In this document: piece after piece, positions 1 to 7,173 of the stretch | Layout: the number at the start of each line of letters is the position of its first letter | Position numbering within the stretch: position 1 is the first letter of the stretch | Notes under the pieces: model-generated | What the model saw: only the letters and a program-made list of their open reading frames with translations | What the model was told of the DNA's origin: nothing | Databases searched by the model: none | Source: Hymenobacter edaphi | Lineage (GTDB): Bacteria > Bacteroidota > Bacteroidia > Cytophagales > Hymenobacteraceae | Length of the DNA: 64,000 nucleotides | Direction of reading: 5' to 3' | NCBI RefSeq assembly: GCF_003258365.1 | Contig: NZ_QHKM01000004.1 | Coordinates: 248,001-312,000 of the forward strand | Made by a program: the position numbers and the translations under genes

Positions 1-269
1 ATGATGAGGTCGGGCTTCAGCGCGGCAATCCGGTCGAAGTGAAAGTTCTTGGTGCCGCCCACGACGGCCGCCTGCTGGCGCGCTTCGGCCGGATGCAGGC
101 AGAACTTGGTCACGCCCACCACCCGCGCCGCCAGGCCCAGGTCGAAGAGCAGCTCCGTCTGCGAGGGCACCAACGACACGATGCGCCGCGGCGGAAACGG
201 CACGGCCACGCGCCGGTTCATTTGGTCCGTGACGGTGAGGGGCGGAAAGACGGGCGGCAGCTTGAGCAC
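1..269 (-). CDS. Partial ABC-transporter substrate-binding protein, cobalamin/metal receptor type (BtuF-like)
   Basis: The gene runs off the left edge of the window, so only about the first 89 codons are seen. The frame reads VTDQMNRRV, then PPRRIVSLVPSQTELLFDLGL, then GVTKFCLHPAE. That is the usual opening of the helical-backbone periplasmic receptors for vitamin B12 or iron chelates: the VTD strand, then the RIVSLVPSQTE strand-helix. I place the start at the GTG at 269, because the conserved VTD strand lies upstream of the first ATG (221). No signal peptide is visible, which is common in short Bacteroidota members of this family. A TATCTTGC sequence resembling the -7 box lies just upstream on the minus strand. 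The ligand cannot be decided from this fragment. Confidence 0.75.
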   Translation of the reverse strand, partial: MLKLPPVFPPLTVTDQMNRRVAVPFPPRRIVSLVPSQTELLFDLGLAARVVGVTKFCLHPAEARQQAAVVGGTKNFHFDRIAALKPDLI

Positions 270-294
270 GGGTTCGGGGTAGGGCGGCAAGATA

Positions 295-352
295 CGGCTT
301 CGGCCCGGCAGCGGGGCACCGACCCGCAGGCCCCGCTGCCGGGCCGAAGCCG
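295..352. terminator. Perfect 22-bp inverted repeat
   Basis: Arms 295-316 and 331-352 are exactly complementary, with a 14-nt loop. It lies between the 3' end of the membrane protein gene and the start of the receptor gene, both on the minus strand. No T-run follows, so it is a strong hairpin rather than a textbook intrinsic terminator. Confidence 0.6.
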
Positions 353-378
353 GTGCGTTGGCCGGGCGCCAACAACGA

Positions 379-424
379 CCCGGCCGGCGCGGCAGAAGCA
401 GGAGCTTCTGCCGCGCCGGCCGGG
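379..424. terminator. Perfect 21-bp inverted repeat with 4-nt loop
   Basis: Arms 379-399 and 404-424 are exactly complementary around the loop AGGA. It sits 27 nt past the stop of the membrane protein gene and is the probable transcription end of that gene. With the hairpin at 295-352 it forms a tandem pair of very stable stems. Confidence 0.65.
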
Positions 425-451
425 GGCATCAAGCAGGTAGCCGCTCGGCTG

Positions 452-1003
452 CTACGCGAGGCGCTGGTTCAGGGAGCCGTTGGAAGTGTCGGCGCGCTGA
501 AACAGCCAGGCCGAGCCCAGCCAGAAGGCGGCAAACACCACGCTGATGCCCCATTCCTGGGGTTTTACCTCGATGTGCGAAACGAGGAGCGCCACGACCG
601 GAACCAGCAGCTGCAGCAGGGCTGCGGCTCCCGTGGCGTAAGCCATGCTGCGGGCCTGAAAGCGCCCCATCAAAGCCCCGCCCAGCGCCAGCAGGGGCAC
701 GGCCCCGCAGAGCAGGTTGGCCGCGTTCGGGCCGCTGCCGATAAAGCCCACGGCCAGGTTGGACCACACCAGCAGCAGCGTCGTCAGCACGGCCCCGGCG
801 GCCGCCAGCCGGTACACCACCGGGCCCCGCCGGCTGGCCACCAGCTCCAGCGCCAGCCCGACGCTGAACAGCAAAGCGCCCATCACAATGAAATCGAGCG
901 GGCTCCAGTTGACTTCGGCCGTGAACTGCATGGCCACCAGCGGGACCAGCAGCAGGGTAGCGGTGATGAGCGAGACGCGGGTGAGGCTTTTGGAGAGGTT
1001 CAT
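452..1003 (-). CDS. Hypothetical integral membrane protein
   Basis: A 183-residue protein with about six hydrophobic segments (roughly residues 10-27, 36-54, 64-85, 95-112, 118-140 and 152-168) and a short polar C-terminus. I use the ATG at 1003 (MNLSKSLTR); the frame stays open upstream, but that part is polar and precedes the natural start of the first membrane helix. The layout suggests a small multi-pass inner-membrane protein. I do not recognise the family and see no catalytic motif. It is a single gene with its own intergenic region on both sides. Confidence 0.75.
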   Translation of the reverse strand: MNLSKSLTRVSLITATLLLVPLVAMQFTAEVNWSPLDFIVMGALLFSVGLALELVASRRGPVVYRLAAAGAVLTTLLLVWSNLAVGFIGSGPNAANLLCGAVPLLALGGALMGRFQARSMAYATGAAALLQLLVPVVALLVSHIEVKPQEWGISVVFAAFWLGSAWLFQRADTSNGSLNQRLA

Positions 1004-1223
1004 GACGTTGGAGGTTTGTGCTAACGCGGTGCAGTGACAATGCAAAGGAAGTAAAGAACTTTGAGTTTCAAAGTAATTTACGAATGATTTTCTTTGCGGT
1101 TGCAGCAAAGTGCATGATTAACAAGGAGATGTCGCCGGCGGAGGGCCGGTTCTCAGGCCGTCAGGCCGCCCGCCGCGCTGTTTGCCTGAACCGTGGCTTG
1201 ATCTGCCGCCGGTACCGGATGGG

Positions 1224-2096
1224 CTATACCAAGCGGTAGTTGCGGTACTCAAACAGGCGCTTACCCGTCAGCTGCTCAATCCAGTGCAGCACGCGGTTTT
1301 TCAGCTTGAAGTGCTTGCGCGTCACGTCGATGTCGACCTGCCAGTTCTGCCGCTCTACCCGCGCTTGCATCACCGCCGGGTGGGTGCCCTCGAAGCGCCG
1401 CAGGGAGTCGTAGTCGTCGAAGTTGAAGGCTTCGGCCGCGGCCAGCGGGTGCTGCTCGGGCGCGCGGCCCTCGTCCCAGAGCGAGTCGAGGTTTTTGATT
1501 TTGGTGAGCATCTGCTGGGGGCTTTTCACCCAGCCGTAGTGGTACACGCTGGCGTGAGCGGGCTTCACGCGCAGCTTCTCGCCCTCGCGCCGGAAGCCCT
1601 GCGCGTCGCGGTAGGAGCGGATGGCCTTGTCAGGGCGCACGATGCGCACCTCCCGCCGGTACCAGCGCCGACTGTCGCCCACGTAGTCGTAGGTGCCATA
1701 GAAGTGGGTGTAGTCGAACAGCAGCCCGTCCACTTCCGGGTTGTGCAGGTGCTCTTTGCAGGCCTTGCGAATGGCGTGATGGTACTGCTCGTGCACCACT
1801 TCGTCGGCCTGGATGTAGAAGGCCCAGTCGGCGTCGGGCCGGATCTGCTGGAAGGCCTTGTCCGTCTCGGCCGCCAGCACCGCGCCGCCCTTGCGCAGGG
1901 CCGGGTCCCAGGTGGAGTGCACGATGCGAATCTTGGGCGAATCGATGCTGCGGATCAGCCCCTCGGTGTCGTCGTCGCTGTCGCCCACGCTCACCACCAT
2001 CTCATCGACCACCGGCAGGATGGAGCGGATGGCCTCCACGATGGGGTAGTCGTTGATGACCGCGTTGCGGATGATGGTGAAGCCTGAAATGACCAC
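1224..2096 (-). CDS. Glycosyltransferase, family 2-like
   Basis: A 290-residue soluble protein with a GT-A style N-terminus: SGFTIIRNAV, then a helix, then DEMVVSVGDSDDDTE, the usual nucleotide-binding strand with an acidic end. WAFYIQADEVVHE follows at about residues 91-103, where QADE stands in place of the metal-binding DxD. The C-terminal third is rich in aromatic and basic residues (KRLFEYRNYRLV). Proteins of this shape transfer sugars onto surface glycans or lipids in the Bacteroidota; donor and acceptor cannot be read from the sequence. No other glycan genes are adjacent, so it looks like a stand-alone enzyme. Confidence 0.8.
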   Translation of the reverse strand: MVISGFTIIRNAVINDYPIVEAIRSILPVVDEMVVSVGDSDDDTEGLIRSIDSPKIRIVHSTWDPALRKGGAVLAAETDKAFQQIRPDADWAFYIQADEVVHEQYHHAIRKACKEHLHNPEVDGLLFDYTHFYGTYDYVGDSRRWYRREVRIVRPDKAIRSYRDAQGFRREGEKLRVKPAHASVYHYGWVKSPQQMLTKIKNLDSLWDEGRAPEQHPLAAAEAFNFDDYDSLRRFEGTHPAVMQARVERQNWQVDIDVTRKHFKLKNRVLHWIEQLTGKRLFEYRNYRLV

Positions 2097-2101
2097 GGTT
2101 T

Positions 2102-2352
2102 CGACGGATTTTTCGGATTACACGGATTTTGTGGACGATTCAATCACGGATTCGTGCGGATTTGACGGGTTGCACGGATTTCGTGGACGATTACCAACAG
2201 CGGCCGGATATCAGTAGGTGAAAGAAACTCCAAGCTGTCGGTCGACGGGCCCAGGAGGGCAAAAATACCAACGCCACGGCGAGGAGCCGTGGCGTTGAGA
2301 AAAGAAGGACGCCAATCGTTCACGAAATCCGCGTAATCCGCAAAATCCGTCG
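2102..2352. repeat. Intergenic inverted repeat built of CGGATT words
   Basis: The gap between the glycosyltransferase and the M42 peptidase holds many copies of the word CGGATT(T/A). Stretch 2102-2137 is the reverse complement of 2317-2352 at 32 of 36 positions, and further CGGATTT words lie at 2145-2190. Within each arm the word repeats at 8-10 nt intervals. No gene is visible here. It is one of several word-based quasi-palindromes in this window. Confidence 0.7.
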
Positions 2353-2362
2353 AATCCGTGGT

Positions 2363-3433
2363 CTACTTGAAATACCGGAAGTCGTGCCCGTCCTCAATGC
2401 GCAGCAAGGACTCGTAGATCAGGTTGATGACGTTCTGCACGTCGTCGTGGCTGACGGTTTCGACGGTGGTGTGCATGTACTTCAGCGGCAAGGAAATCAG
2501 GGCCGAGGCCACGCCGGCGCCGGCGTAAGCAAAGGCGTCGGTATCGGTGCCGGTGGCGCGGGTGGCGGCGGCGCGCTGGAAGGGAATTTCCTTTTCCTGG
2601 GCCGCCTCGATGATCAGGTCGCGCAGGTTGTTCTGCACCGCCGGGCCGTAGGTGATGACCGGACCTTTGCCGCAGTGCAGGTCGCCGGAGGTCTTCTTCT
2701 CGTACATCGGCGACTGGGTGTCGTGGGTCACGTCCGTCACGATGGCCACGTCGGGCATGATGCGGTGGGCAATCATTTCGGCCCCGCGCAGCCCGATTTC
2801 CTCCTGCACCGCATTCACGATGTAGAGGCCGAAGGGCAGCGTGTTGCCCTCTTCCTTGAGGCGGCGGGCCACTTCGGCAATCATGAAGCCGCCGATGCGG
2901 TTGTCCAAGGCCCGGCCCACCAGGTACTTGCCGTTCAGCTCCATCAGCTCGTCCTCGAAGGTGACGACCGAGCCCACGTGGATGCCCATTTCCTCCACTT
3001 CCTTCTGCGAGGAGGCGCCGCAGTCCAGGAAAATAGTTTCGATGGTCGGGGCCTTGTCCTGCTCCACCTTGCGCACGTGGATGGCCGGCCAGCCAAACAC
3101 GGCCCGCACCGGCCCGTTCTTGGTGTGGATCAGCACCCGCTTCGACGGGGCAATCAGCGCATCGGAGCCGCCGTTGCGGCGCAGGTAGAGGTAGCCCTCC
3201 TTCGTGATGTAGTTCACGAACCAGCTGATTTCGTCGGCGTGGGCCTCGATGACCACTTTGTACTTCGCCCCGGGGTTCACGACGCCGACCACGGTACCGT
3301 AAGTATCCACGAAGTACTCGTCGATGTAGGGCTTGATGTATTCCAGCCACACCTTCTGGCCTTCCTTTTCGAAGCCGGTGGGGGAATGGGTATTCAGGTA
3401 TTTTTCGAGAAACGCGAAGCTTTCCTGGCGCAT
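2363..3433 (-). CDS. M42 family metallopeptidase (glutamyl aminopeptidase/FrvX type)
   Basis: At 356 residues it matches the usual length of the cobalt/zinc-dependent M42 aminopeptidases, which assemble into large tetrahedral particles in the cytosol and trim peptides. The metal and catalytic residues are in order: H65 and D67 in EAHADE, D177 in RALDNR, the E211-E212 pair in QEEIGLRG, D234 in VTDVTHD and H321 in KYMHTTVE. All expected ligands are present, so the enzyme should be active. It begins with MRQESFAFLEKY and has no signal peptide, as expected for a cytosolic enzyme. The two small membrane protein genes lie upstream on the same strand. Confidence 0.93.
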   Translation of the reverse strand: MRQESFAFLEKYLNTHSPTGFEKEGQKVWLEYIKPYIDEYFVDTYGTVVGVVNPGAKYKVVIEAHADEISWFVNYITKEGYLYLRRNGGSDALIAPSKRVLIHTKNGPVRAVFGWPAIHVRKVEQDKAPTIETIFLDCGASSQKEVEEMGIHVGSVVTFEDELMELNGKYLVGRALDNRIGGFMIAEVARRLKEEGNTLPFGLYIVNAVQEEIGLRGAEMIAHRIMPDVAIVTDVTHDTQSPMYEKKTSGDLHCGKGPVITYGPAVQNNLRDLIIEAAQEKEIPFQRAAATRATGTDTDAFAYAGAGVASALISLPLKYMHTTVETVSHDDVQNVINLIYESLLRIEDGHDFRYFK

Positions 3434-3456
3434 GGGTTGGGAAAAGGGCGGTTAGG

Positions 3457-3729
3457 TTAGTTCACCCGCGGGTGAAGAGACGGGATAAGTAAGGCAATCA
3501 ATATACCGCTGCCACCAATAAGCAACAGCCAACGGCTGGCTTTGATAGGGTCGGAGTCGAGGCCGGAGCCGGGGTCCGACCAGTCGCCGCTAAACAGGGA
3601 CGCCAGCGTAATAACGACCAGCAGCGCCCCCAGAAACCAGCGCCCGACCTTAAACCGCAGCAGCACCCCGATAACAATCAGCAGGACGCCTAATCCGCCT
3701 ACGATACTTTGGGCCAACTGCCAGTTCAT
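3457..3729 (-). CDS. Small membrane protein (90 aa)
   Basis: A 90-residue protein with three hydrophobic stretches (about 8-25, 31-48 and 66-86) and an acidic loop GDWSDPGSGLDSD between the second and third. The start MNWQLAQS lies 14 nt after the stop of the duplicated carboxylase tail (3744-3801). That spacing is nearly the same as between the intact carboxylase gene and the next small membrane gene. The family is not recognised. It probably belonged to the carboxylase transcript before the 101-aa gene was placed between them. Confidence 0.65.
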   Translation of the reverse strand: MNWQLAQSIVGGLGVLLIVIGVLLRFKVGRWFLGALLVVITLASLFSGDWSDPGSGLDSDPIKASRWLLLIGGSGILIALLIPSLHPRVN

Positions 3730-3743
3730 GCGGCGCGGGGAAG

Positions 3744-3801
3744 TTACAGGGGAATATTCCCGTGCTTTTTACGCGGCTGCGGGTCTACTTTGTTTTCGGG
3801 C
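3744..3801 (-). pseudogene. Relic copy of the acyl-CoA carboxylase beta-subunit 3' end
   Basis: Read on the minus strand this segment encodes [18 protein letters not shown] and a stop, against [18 protein letters not shown] and a stop at the end of the intact gene (4135-4192). At DNA level 3745-3801 matches 4136-4192 at 49 of 57 positions without gaps. About five of the eight changes are silent, so the copy diverged as coding sequence. The 101-aa membrane protein gene lies exactly between the two copies. Confidence 0.85.
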
Positions 3802-3816
3802 CTTGTGGTAAATACC

Positions 3817-4122
3817 TCAGGAAGTAAAGTCTTTTACCAGGCGAACGACAAAGACAATTGCCAGAATATTTACCGCAATGACCACCAGCCAAAGCGCCAT
3901 TTGCCAATCCCACAGGCTGACAACGGCTCCCAGTCCATTGAGAATGGTCGCTGCCAAAGCAAAGCCGTAGGCCGCCGCCATGATGGACCTGGAACGTTTA
4001 TCCGCAAGGCCGACCGCACGGGCAAAGGCCGGAACGAGCGGCGTATACCGGAAGGCCAAGCCGAGGGCAAAGGCTAGCAAGCCGGCAAACAGGAAAAACA
4101 GCGTGGGAGCCACCGGCGCCAT
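3817..4122 (-). CDS. Small membrane protein (101 aa) between duplicated carboxylase tails
   Basis: A 101-residue protein with three or four hydrophobic segments (about 6-25, 46-68 and 72-95) and a basic loop LADKRSRS. It starts 12 nt after the stop of the carboxylase beta subunit, so it is likely co-transcribed and perhaps translationally coupled. Its stop is followed 15 nt later by the relic of the carboxylase 3' end, so the gene is bracketed by direct repeats of that end. The family is not recognised. It is the presumed cargo of the insertion. Confidence 0.65.
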   Translation of the reverse strand: MAPVAPTLFFLFAGLLAFALGLAFRYTPLVPAFARAVGLADKRSRSIMAAAYGFALAATILNGLGAVVSLWDWQMALWLVVIAVNILAIVFVVRLVKDFTS

Positions 4123-4134
4123 CGGGCGGTTGGG

Positions 4135-5703
4135 CTACAGGGGAATATTGCCGTGCTTTTTGCGCGGCAGCTGGTCCACCTTGTTTTCGAGCATCTTGAA
4201 AGCGCGGATCAGCTTCTGCCGCGTCTGCGAAGGCAGAATCACCTCATCCACGAAGCCGCGGTGGGCCGCCCGGTAGGGCGTGGCAAACTTGCGCTGGTAC
4301 TCGTCGACCTTCTCCTGCAGTTTGGCTTCGGGGTCGTCGGCGGCGGCTATTTCGCGCTTGAAGATGATTTCGGCCGCGCCCTTGGCGCCCATCACCGCAA
4401 TTTCGGCCGTGGGCCAGGCGTAGTTCATGTCCGCCCCGATGTGCTTCGAGTTCATCACGTCGTAAGCCCCGCCGTAGGCTTTGCGGGTAATGACGGTGAT
4501 GCGCGGCACGGTGGCTTCGCAAAAGGCGTAAAGCAGCTTGGCGCCGTTGGTGATAATGCCGCGCCACTCCTGGTCGGTGCCGGGCAAAAAGCCGGGCACG
4601 TCCTCGAGCACCAGCAGCGGAATGTTGAACGAGTCGCAGAAGCGCACGAAGCGGGCCGCCTTGGTCGAGGCGTTGATGTCCAAGACGCCGGCCAGCACCG
4701 CCGGCTGGTTGCCCACGATGCCGATGCTGCGCCCGCCCAGCCGCGCGAAGCCCACCACGATGTTCTCGGCGAAGTTCTGGTGCACCTCCATGAAGGAGTC
4801 CGCATCGATAATGCCGCTGATAACCTCGCGGATGTCGTAGGGCTGGTTGGGGTTGTCGGGGATGATCTGGTCCAGCTCCGTCCGCAGCTCGTCGCCCTGA
4901 GCGTCGTAGGGGTACACCGGGGCGGTGTCCTCGCAGTTCTGCGGCATGTAGCTCAGCAGCTGCTTGAGCTGCTGAATGATGGCCACCTCGTTGGGCGCGG
5001 TGAAGTGCGTCACGCCGCTCTTGGTGCTGTGGGTGCTGGCGCCGCCCAACTCCTCGCTGGTCACGGTTTCGTGGGTCACCGTCTTCACCACGTTCGGGCC
5101 GGTCACAAACATGTAGCTCGTGTCCTCCACCATCAGGATGAAGTCGGTAATGGCCGGCGAGTACACCGCCCCGCCCGCGCACGGCCCCATGATGGCCGAC
5201 AGCTGCGGCACCACGCCCGAGGCCAGGGTATTCTTGTAGAAGATGTCGGCGTAGCCGCCCAGGCTCACCACGCCCTCCTGAATGCGGGCCCCGCCCGAGT
5301 CGTTCAGGCCGATAACCGGGGCGCCATTTTTCATGGCCAGGTCCATGATCTTCACGATTTTCTCGGCGTGGGTTTCGCTCAACGAGCCGCCCAGCACCGT
5401 GAAATCCTGCGAGAAAACGTAGGTCAGCCGGCCGTTAATCGTGCCGTAGCCCGTCACCACGCCGTCGCCGAGGTAGTATTCCTTGTCGAGGCCGAAGTCC
5501 TTGGAGCGGTGCATCACAAACTTGCCGATTTCCTCGAAGGAGCCGGGGTCCATCAAGAGGTCCAGCCGTTCGCGGGCCGTCAGCTTGCCCTTCTTGTGTT
5601 GGGCGTCGATGCGGGCCTGGCCACCGCCCAGCAGGGCCTCGGCGTTTTTCTGTTCCAGTACTTCGAGTTTGCTCAGCTTCGGGTCGGCGTGCGGATCGGA
5701 CAT
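4135..5703 (-). CDS. Acyl-CoA carboxylase, beta (carboxyltransferase) subunit
   Basis: A 522-residue protein of the propionyl-CoA carboxylase / methylmalonyl-CoA decarboxylase carboxyltransferase family. It moves CO2 from carboxybiotin to an acyl-CoA and works with a biotinylated alpha subunit not seen in this window. Two crotonase-like halves are visible. The N-half carries [26 protein letters not shown] and [11 protein letters not shown], with the oxyanion glycines at [12 protein letters not shown]. The C-half carries [20 protein letters not shown] and [13 protein letters not shown] start at the ATG at 5703 (MSDPHADPK), not further upstream, because a perfect -7 box TACCTTTG lies at 5747-5754. 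Propionyl-CoA is the usual substrate of this branch, by family similarity only. Confidence 0.93.
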   Translation of the reverse strand: MSDPHADPKLSKLEVLEQKNAEALLGGGQARIDAQHKKGKLTARERLDLLMDPGSFEEIGKFVMHRSKDFGLDKEYYLGDGVVTGYGTINGRLTYVFSQDFTVLGGSLSETHAEKIVKIMDLAMKNGAPVIGLNDSGGARIQEGVVSLGGYADIFYKNTLASGVVPQLSAIMGPCAGGAVYSPAITDFILMVEDTSYMFVTGPNVVKTVTHETVTSEELGGASTHSTKSGVTHFTAPNEVAIIQQLKQLLSYMPQNCEDTAPVYPYDAQGDELRTELDQIIPDNPNQPYDIREVISGIIDADSFMEVHQNFAENIVVGFARLGGRSIGIVGNQPAVLAGVLDINASTKAARFVRFCDSFNIPLLVLEDVPGFLPGTDQEWRGIITNGAKLLYAFCEATVPRITVITRKAYGGAYDVMNSKHIGADMNYAWPTAEIAVMGAKGAAEIIFKREIAAADDPEAKLQEKVDEYQRKFATPYRAAHRGFVDEVILPSQTRQKLIRAFKMLENKVDQLPRKKHGNIPL

Positions 5704-5746
5704 AGGGTGGGAGAGGGGATGCGGAAGGTCAGTTGGGAAGGGAGGC

Positions 5747-5754
5747 CAAAGGTA
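5747..5754 (-). promoter_or_regulatory. Bacteroidota -7 promoter box of the carboxylase gene
   Basis: On the minus strand the sequence reads TACCTTTG, an exact match to the TAnnTTTG -7 element used by the Bacteroidota main sigma factor. It lies 44 nt before the chosen ATG at 5703 and supports that start over longer open frames. No clear -33 TTG was found at 19-21 nt. Confidence 0.7.
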
Positions 5755-5855
5755 ACCCACAGGCTCAAAAAAGCCGAACGGGTTTTGGCGGGGCAGCAAG
5801 AAGCTGGGTTTTGAGTCGTTATTTTGGATTGGTGATTCTACAGAAAGGATAAGCA

Positions 5856-6356
5856 ATGACTAAATATTTGACCACATACTTCGGTGAAGTTGATTTCGGA
5901 AAGCTTGATGAATGGTATGAAACAGCGTTTGAAGTGAATGGAAAGCAAGTCGAAGTGTCTATGACAATTTCGAAAGCATTCAAAACCATCGATGAAAGTG
6001 ATATTCGAAGGGTCGATGACTATGTTGCTGCTTTGCAAAATCATGAAAAAGATATTCGGACATTACTGCAACATGATTTCGCGCAGAAAGGCGCGACAAG
6101 AGAGTATATCGACCTCCAGATAGGAAATCAAGACAAGGACGATATTGCTGAATTAATCGAGAATGTTGGCAAGAGAATAACTAAAAGAGAAAAACTACTG
6201 TCAATTATGAGCTTGCTAAGAGTGGTATTTTATCCGGAGAAAGAAGATGATATGTTCGCAGTATTTGATTATACAATCGATGAAGATTTAACTGACGATG
6301 TGCTAGCGGTTAAGCTACGCAAAGACAGTAGTGTTTCACTTGCTATAGAAAGTTGA
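5856..6356 (+). CDS. DUF2004-like protein, AT-rich and probably acquired
   Basis: A 166-residue acidic protein that opens [22 protein letters not shown] and later has [29 protein letters not shown]. This matches the general pattern of DUF2004 proteins (YFGEID near the N-terminus, a FDYTI..DLTD strand near the end). The DUF assignment is from memory and moderately certain. The gene is strikingly AT-rich and uses AAA, ATT and GAT codons, unlike everything around it. It also has an AAAGGA Shine-Dalgarno-like site 8 nt before the ATG, which most genes here lack. Both signs point to recent transfer. It has no partner gene; a relic clpC tail with terminator follows its stop. Confidence 0.7.
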   Translation: MTKYLTTYFGEVDFGKLDEWYETAFEVNGKQVEVSMTISKAFKTIDESDIRRVDDYVAALQNHEKDIRTLLQHDFAQKGATREYIDLQIGNQDKDDIAELIENVGKRITKREKLLSIMSLLRVVFYPEKEDDMFAVFDYTIDEDLTDDVLAVKLRKDSSVSLAIES

Positions 6357-6380
6357 CTGTGTAAACACTTTGCCGCAACA

Positions 6381-6465
6381 CAAAAAAACGGCCGGCTCCC
6401 TCGCAGGAACCGGCCGTTCTTCATGCATTCCAGGCTACTTACTTGTCCTTCTTGTCTTCTAGCGC
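6381..6465. pseudogene. Relic copy of the clpC 3' end with its terminator hairpin
   Basis: On the minus strand this segment reads ALEDKKDK and a stop, followed by the same trailer and hairpin as clpC (SPEGKTGE and a stop, at 7118-7195). The hairpin part, ACGGCCGG...CCGGCCGT with a T-run, matches the clpC terminator except for two base changes and two extra A/T pairs. The coding part and trailer are about three-quarters identical. The Uma2 gene lies exactly between the two copies. The hairpin can still serve as a two-way terminator for the DUF2004-like and Uma2 genes. Confidence 0.85.
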
Positions 6466-6471
6466 AGCTAA

Positions 6472-7086
6472 TCACAACTCCACATCCTCGTACAGCTCCG
6501 CCACCGTCAGCGTCACCCCAGTGCTCGGCAGCGTCACCACGCCCTGCGCATCCAGAATTTCCGTCAGCGTCCACTGCCCGGTTTCAGTGCGAGAGTACAG
6601 TTCCACCCGCAGGCTGCGCGAATCAACCAGCAGATAGTCCCGCACTGATTTGATGCTGCGGTAGCGCATGAACTTGCCGCTGCGGTCATAATCAGCCGTG
6701 GAATCCGAAAGCACCTCAATAATGACAACCGGATTGGTCAACAAGTCCAACTTGCCATTCTGTTGGATTTCCGGCTTGCCGCACACCACCAACGCGTCAG
6801 GATATAAGTACGTGCCGGTAAGCGGAACATATACCCGCATGTCGCTGCCGAAGGTCCGGCAGCCTTTGCCGCGCAGGGCGTTCTGGAACAACCCGAAGAC
6901 GTTACCTGCAATCATATTGTGCGCCAACGACGCCCCCGACATGGCCTGCACGTCGTACATGCCCAGCATGTCCGGGCGCCCCCACGGGTAAATCTGCCCG
7001 TCCACGAATTCGTGCTTGAACTCGGAGGCGTACTCCATAGCCGCGTATTCCTCCTCGGTGTAACGGCGCTTGCGAGGTGATTCCAT
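6472..7086 (-). CDS. Uma2 family PD-(D/E)XK endonuclease
   Basis: A 204-residue protein of the Uma2 (DUF820) family, a putative restriction-endonuclease fold. The active-site pattern is clear: D in YLYPDALVV, E in NPVVIIEVLSDST and K in DRSGKFMRYRSI, ending with the usual VRDYLLVDSRSLRVELY. The N-terminus has the family's EEEYAAMEY and HEFVDGQIY. A perfect -7 box TACCTTTG lies at 7106-7113, so the gene carries its own promoter. It is bracketed by the intact clpC 3' end plus terminator on one side and a diverged copy of both on the other. Its stop lies within about 8 nt of the relic, as if the gene was inserted at the clpC end. Biological role of the family is unknown. Confidence 0.88.
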   Translation of the reverse strand: MESPRKRRYTEEEYAAMEYASEFKHEFVDGQIYPWGRPDMLGMYDVQAMSGASLAHNMIAGNVFGLFQNALRGKGCRTFGSDMRVYVPLTGTYLYPDALVVCGKPEIQQNGKLDLLTNPVVIIEVLSDSTADYDRSGKFMRYRSIKSVRDYLLVDSRSLRVELYSRTETGQWTLTEILDAQGVVTLPSTGVTLTVAELYEDVEL

Positions 7087-7105
7087 AACGTTTTTGGCTC
7101 TTAAT

Positions 7106-7113
7106 CAAAGGTA
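7106..7113 (-). promoter_or_regulatory. -7 promoter box of the Uma2 gene
   Basis: TACCTTTG on the minus strand, 20 nt before the Uma2 ATG and just past the clpC terminator hairpin. The inserted unit therefore contains terminator, promoter and gene in that order. Confidence 0.7.
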
Positions 7114-7117
7114 AATA

Positions 7118-7157
7118 CAAAAACGGCCGGCTCCCTCACAGGAACCGGCCGCTCTTC
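7118..7157 (-). terminator. Intrinsic terminator of clpC
   Basis: On the minus strand: GCGGCCGGTTCC, an 8-nt loop, GGAGCCGGCCGT, then a T-run, starting 20 nt past the clpC stop. An almost identical copy is at 6381-6420. Confidence 0.85.
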
Positions 7158-7173
7158 ATTTACTCCGGGCTAC

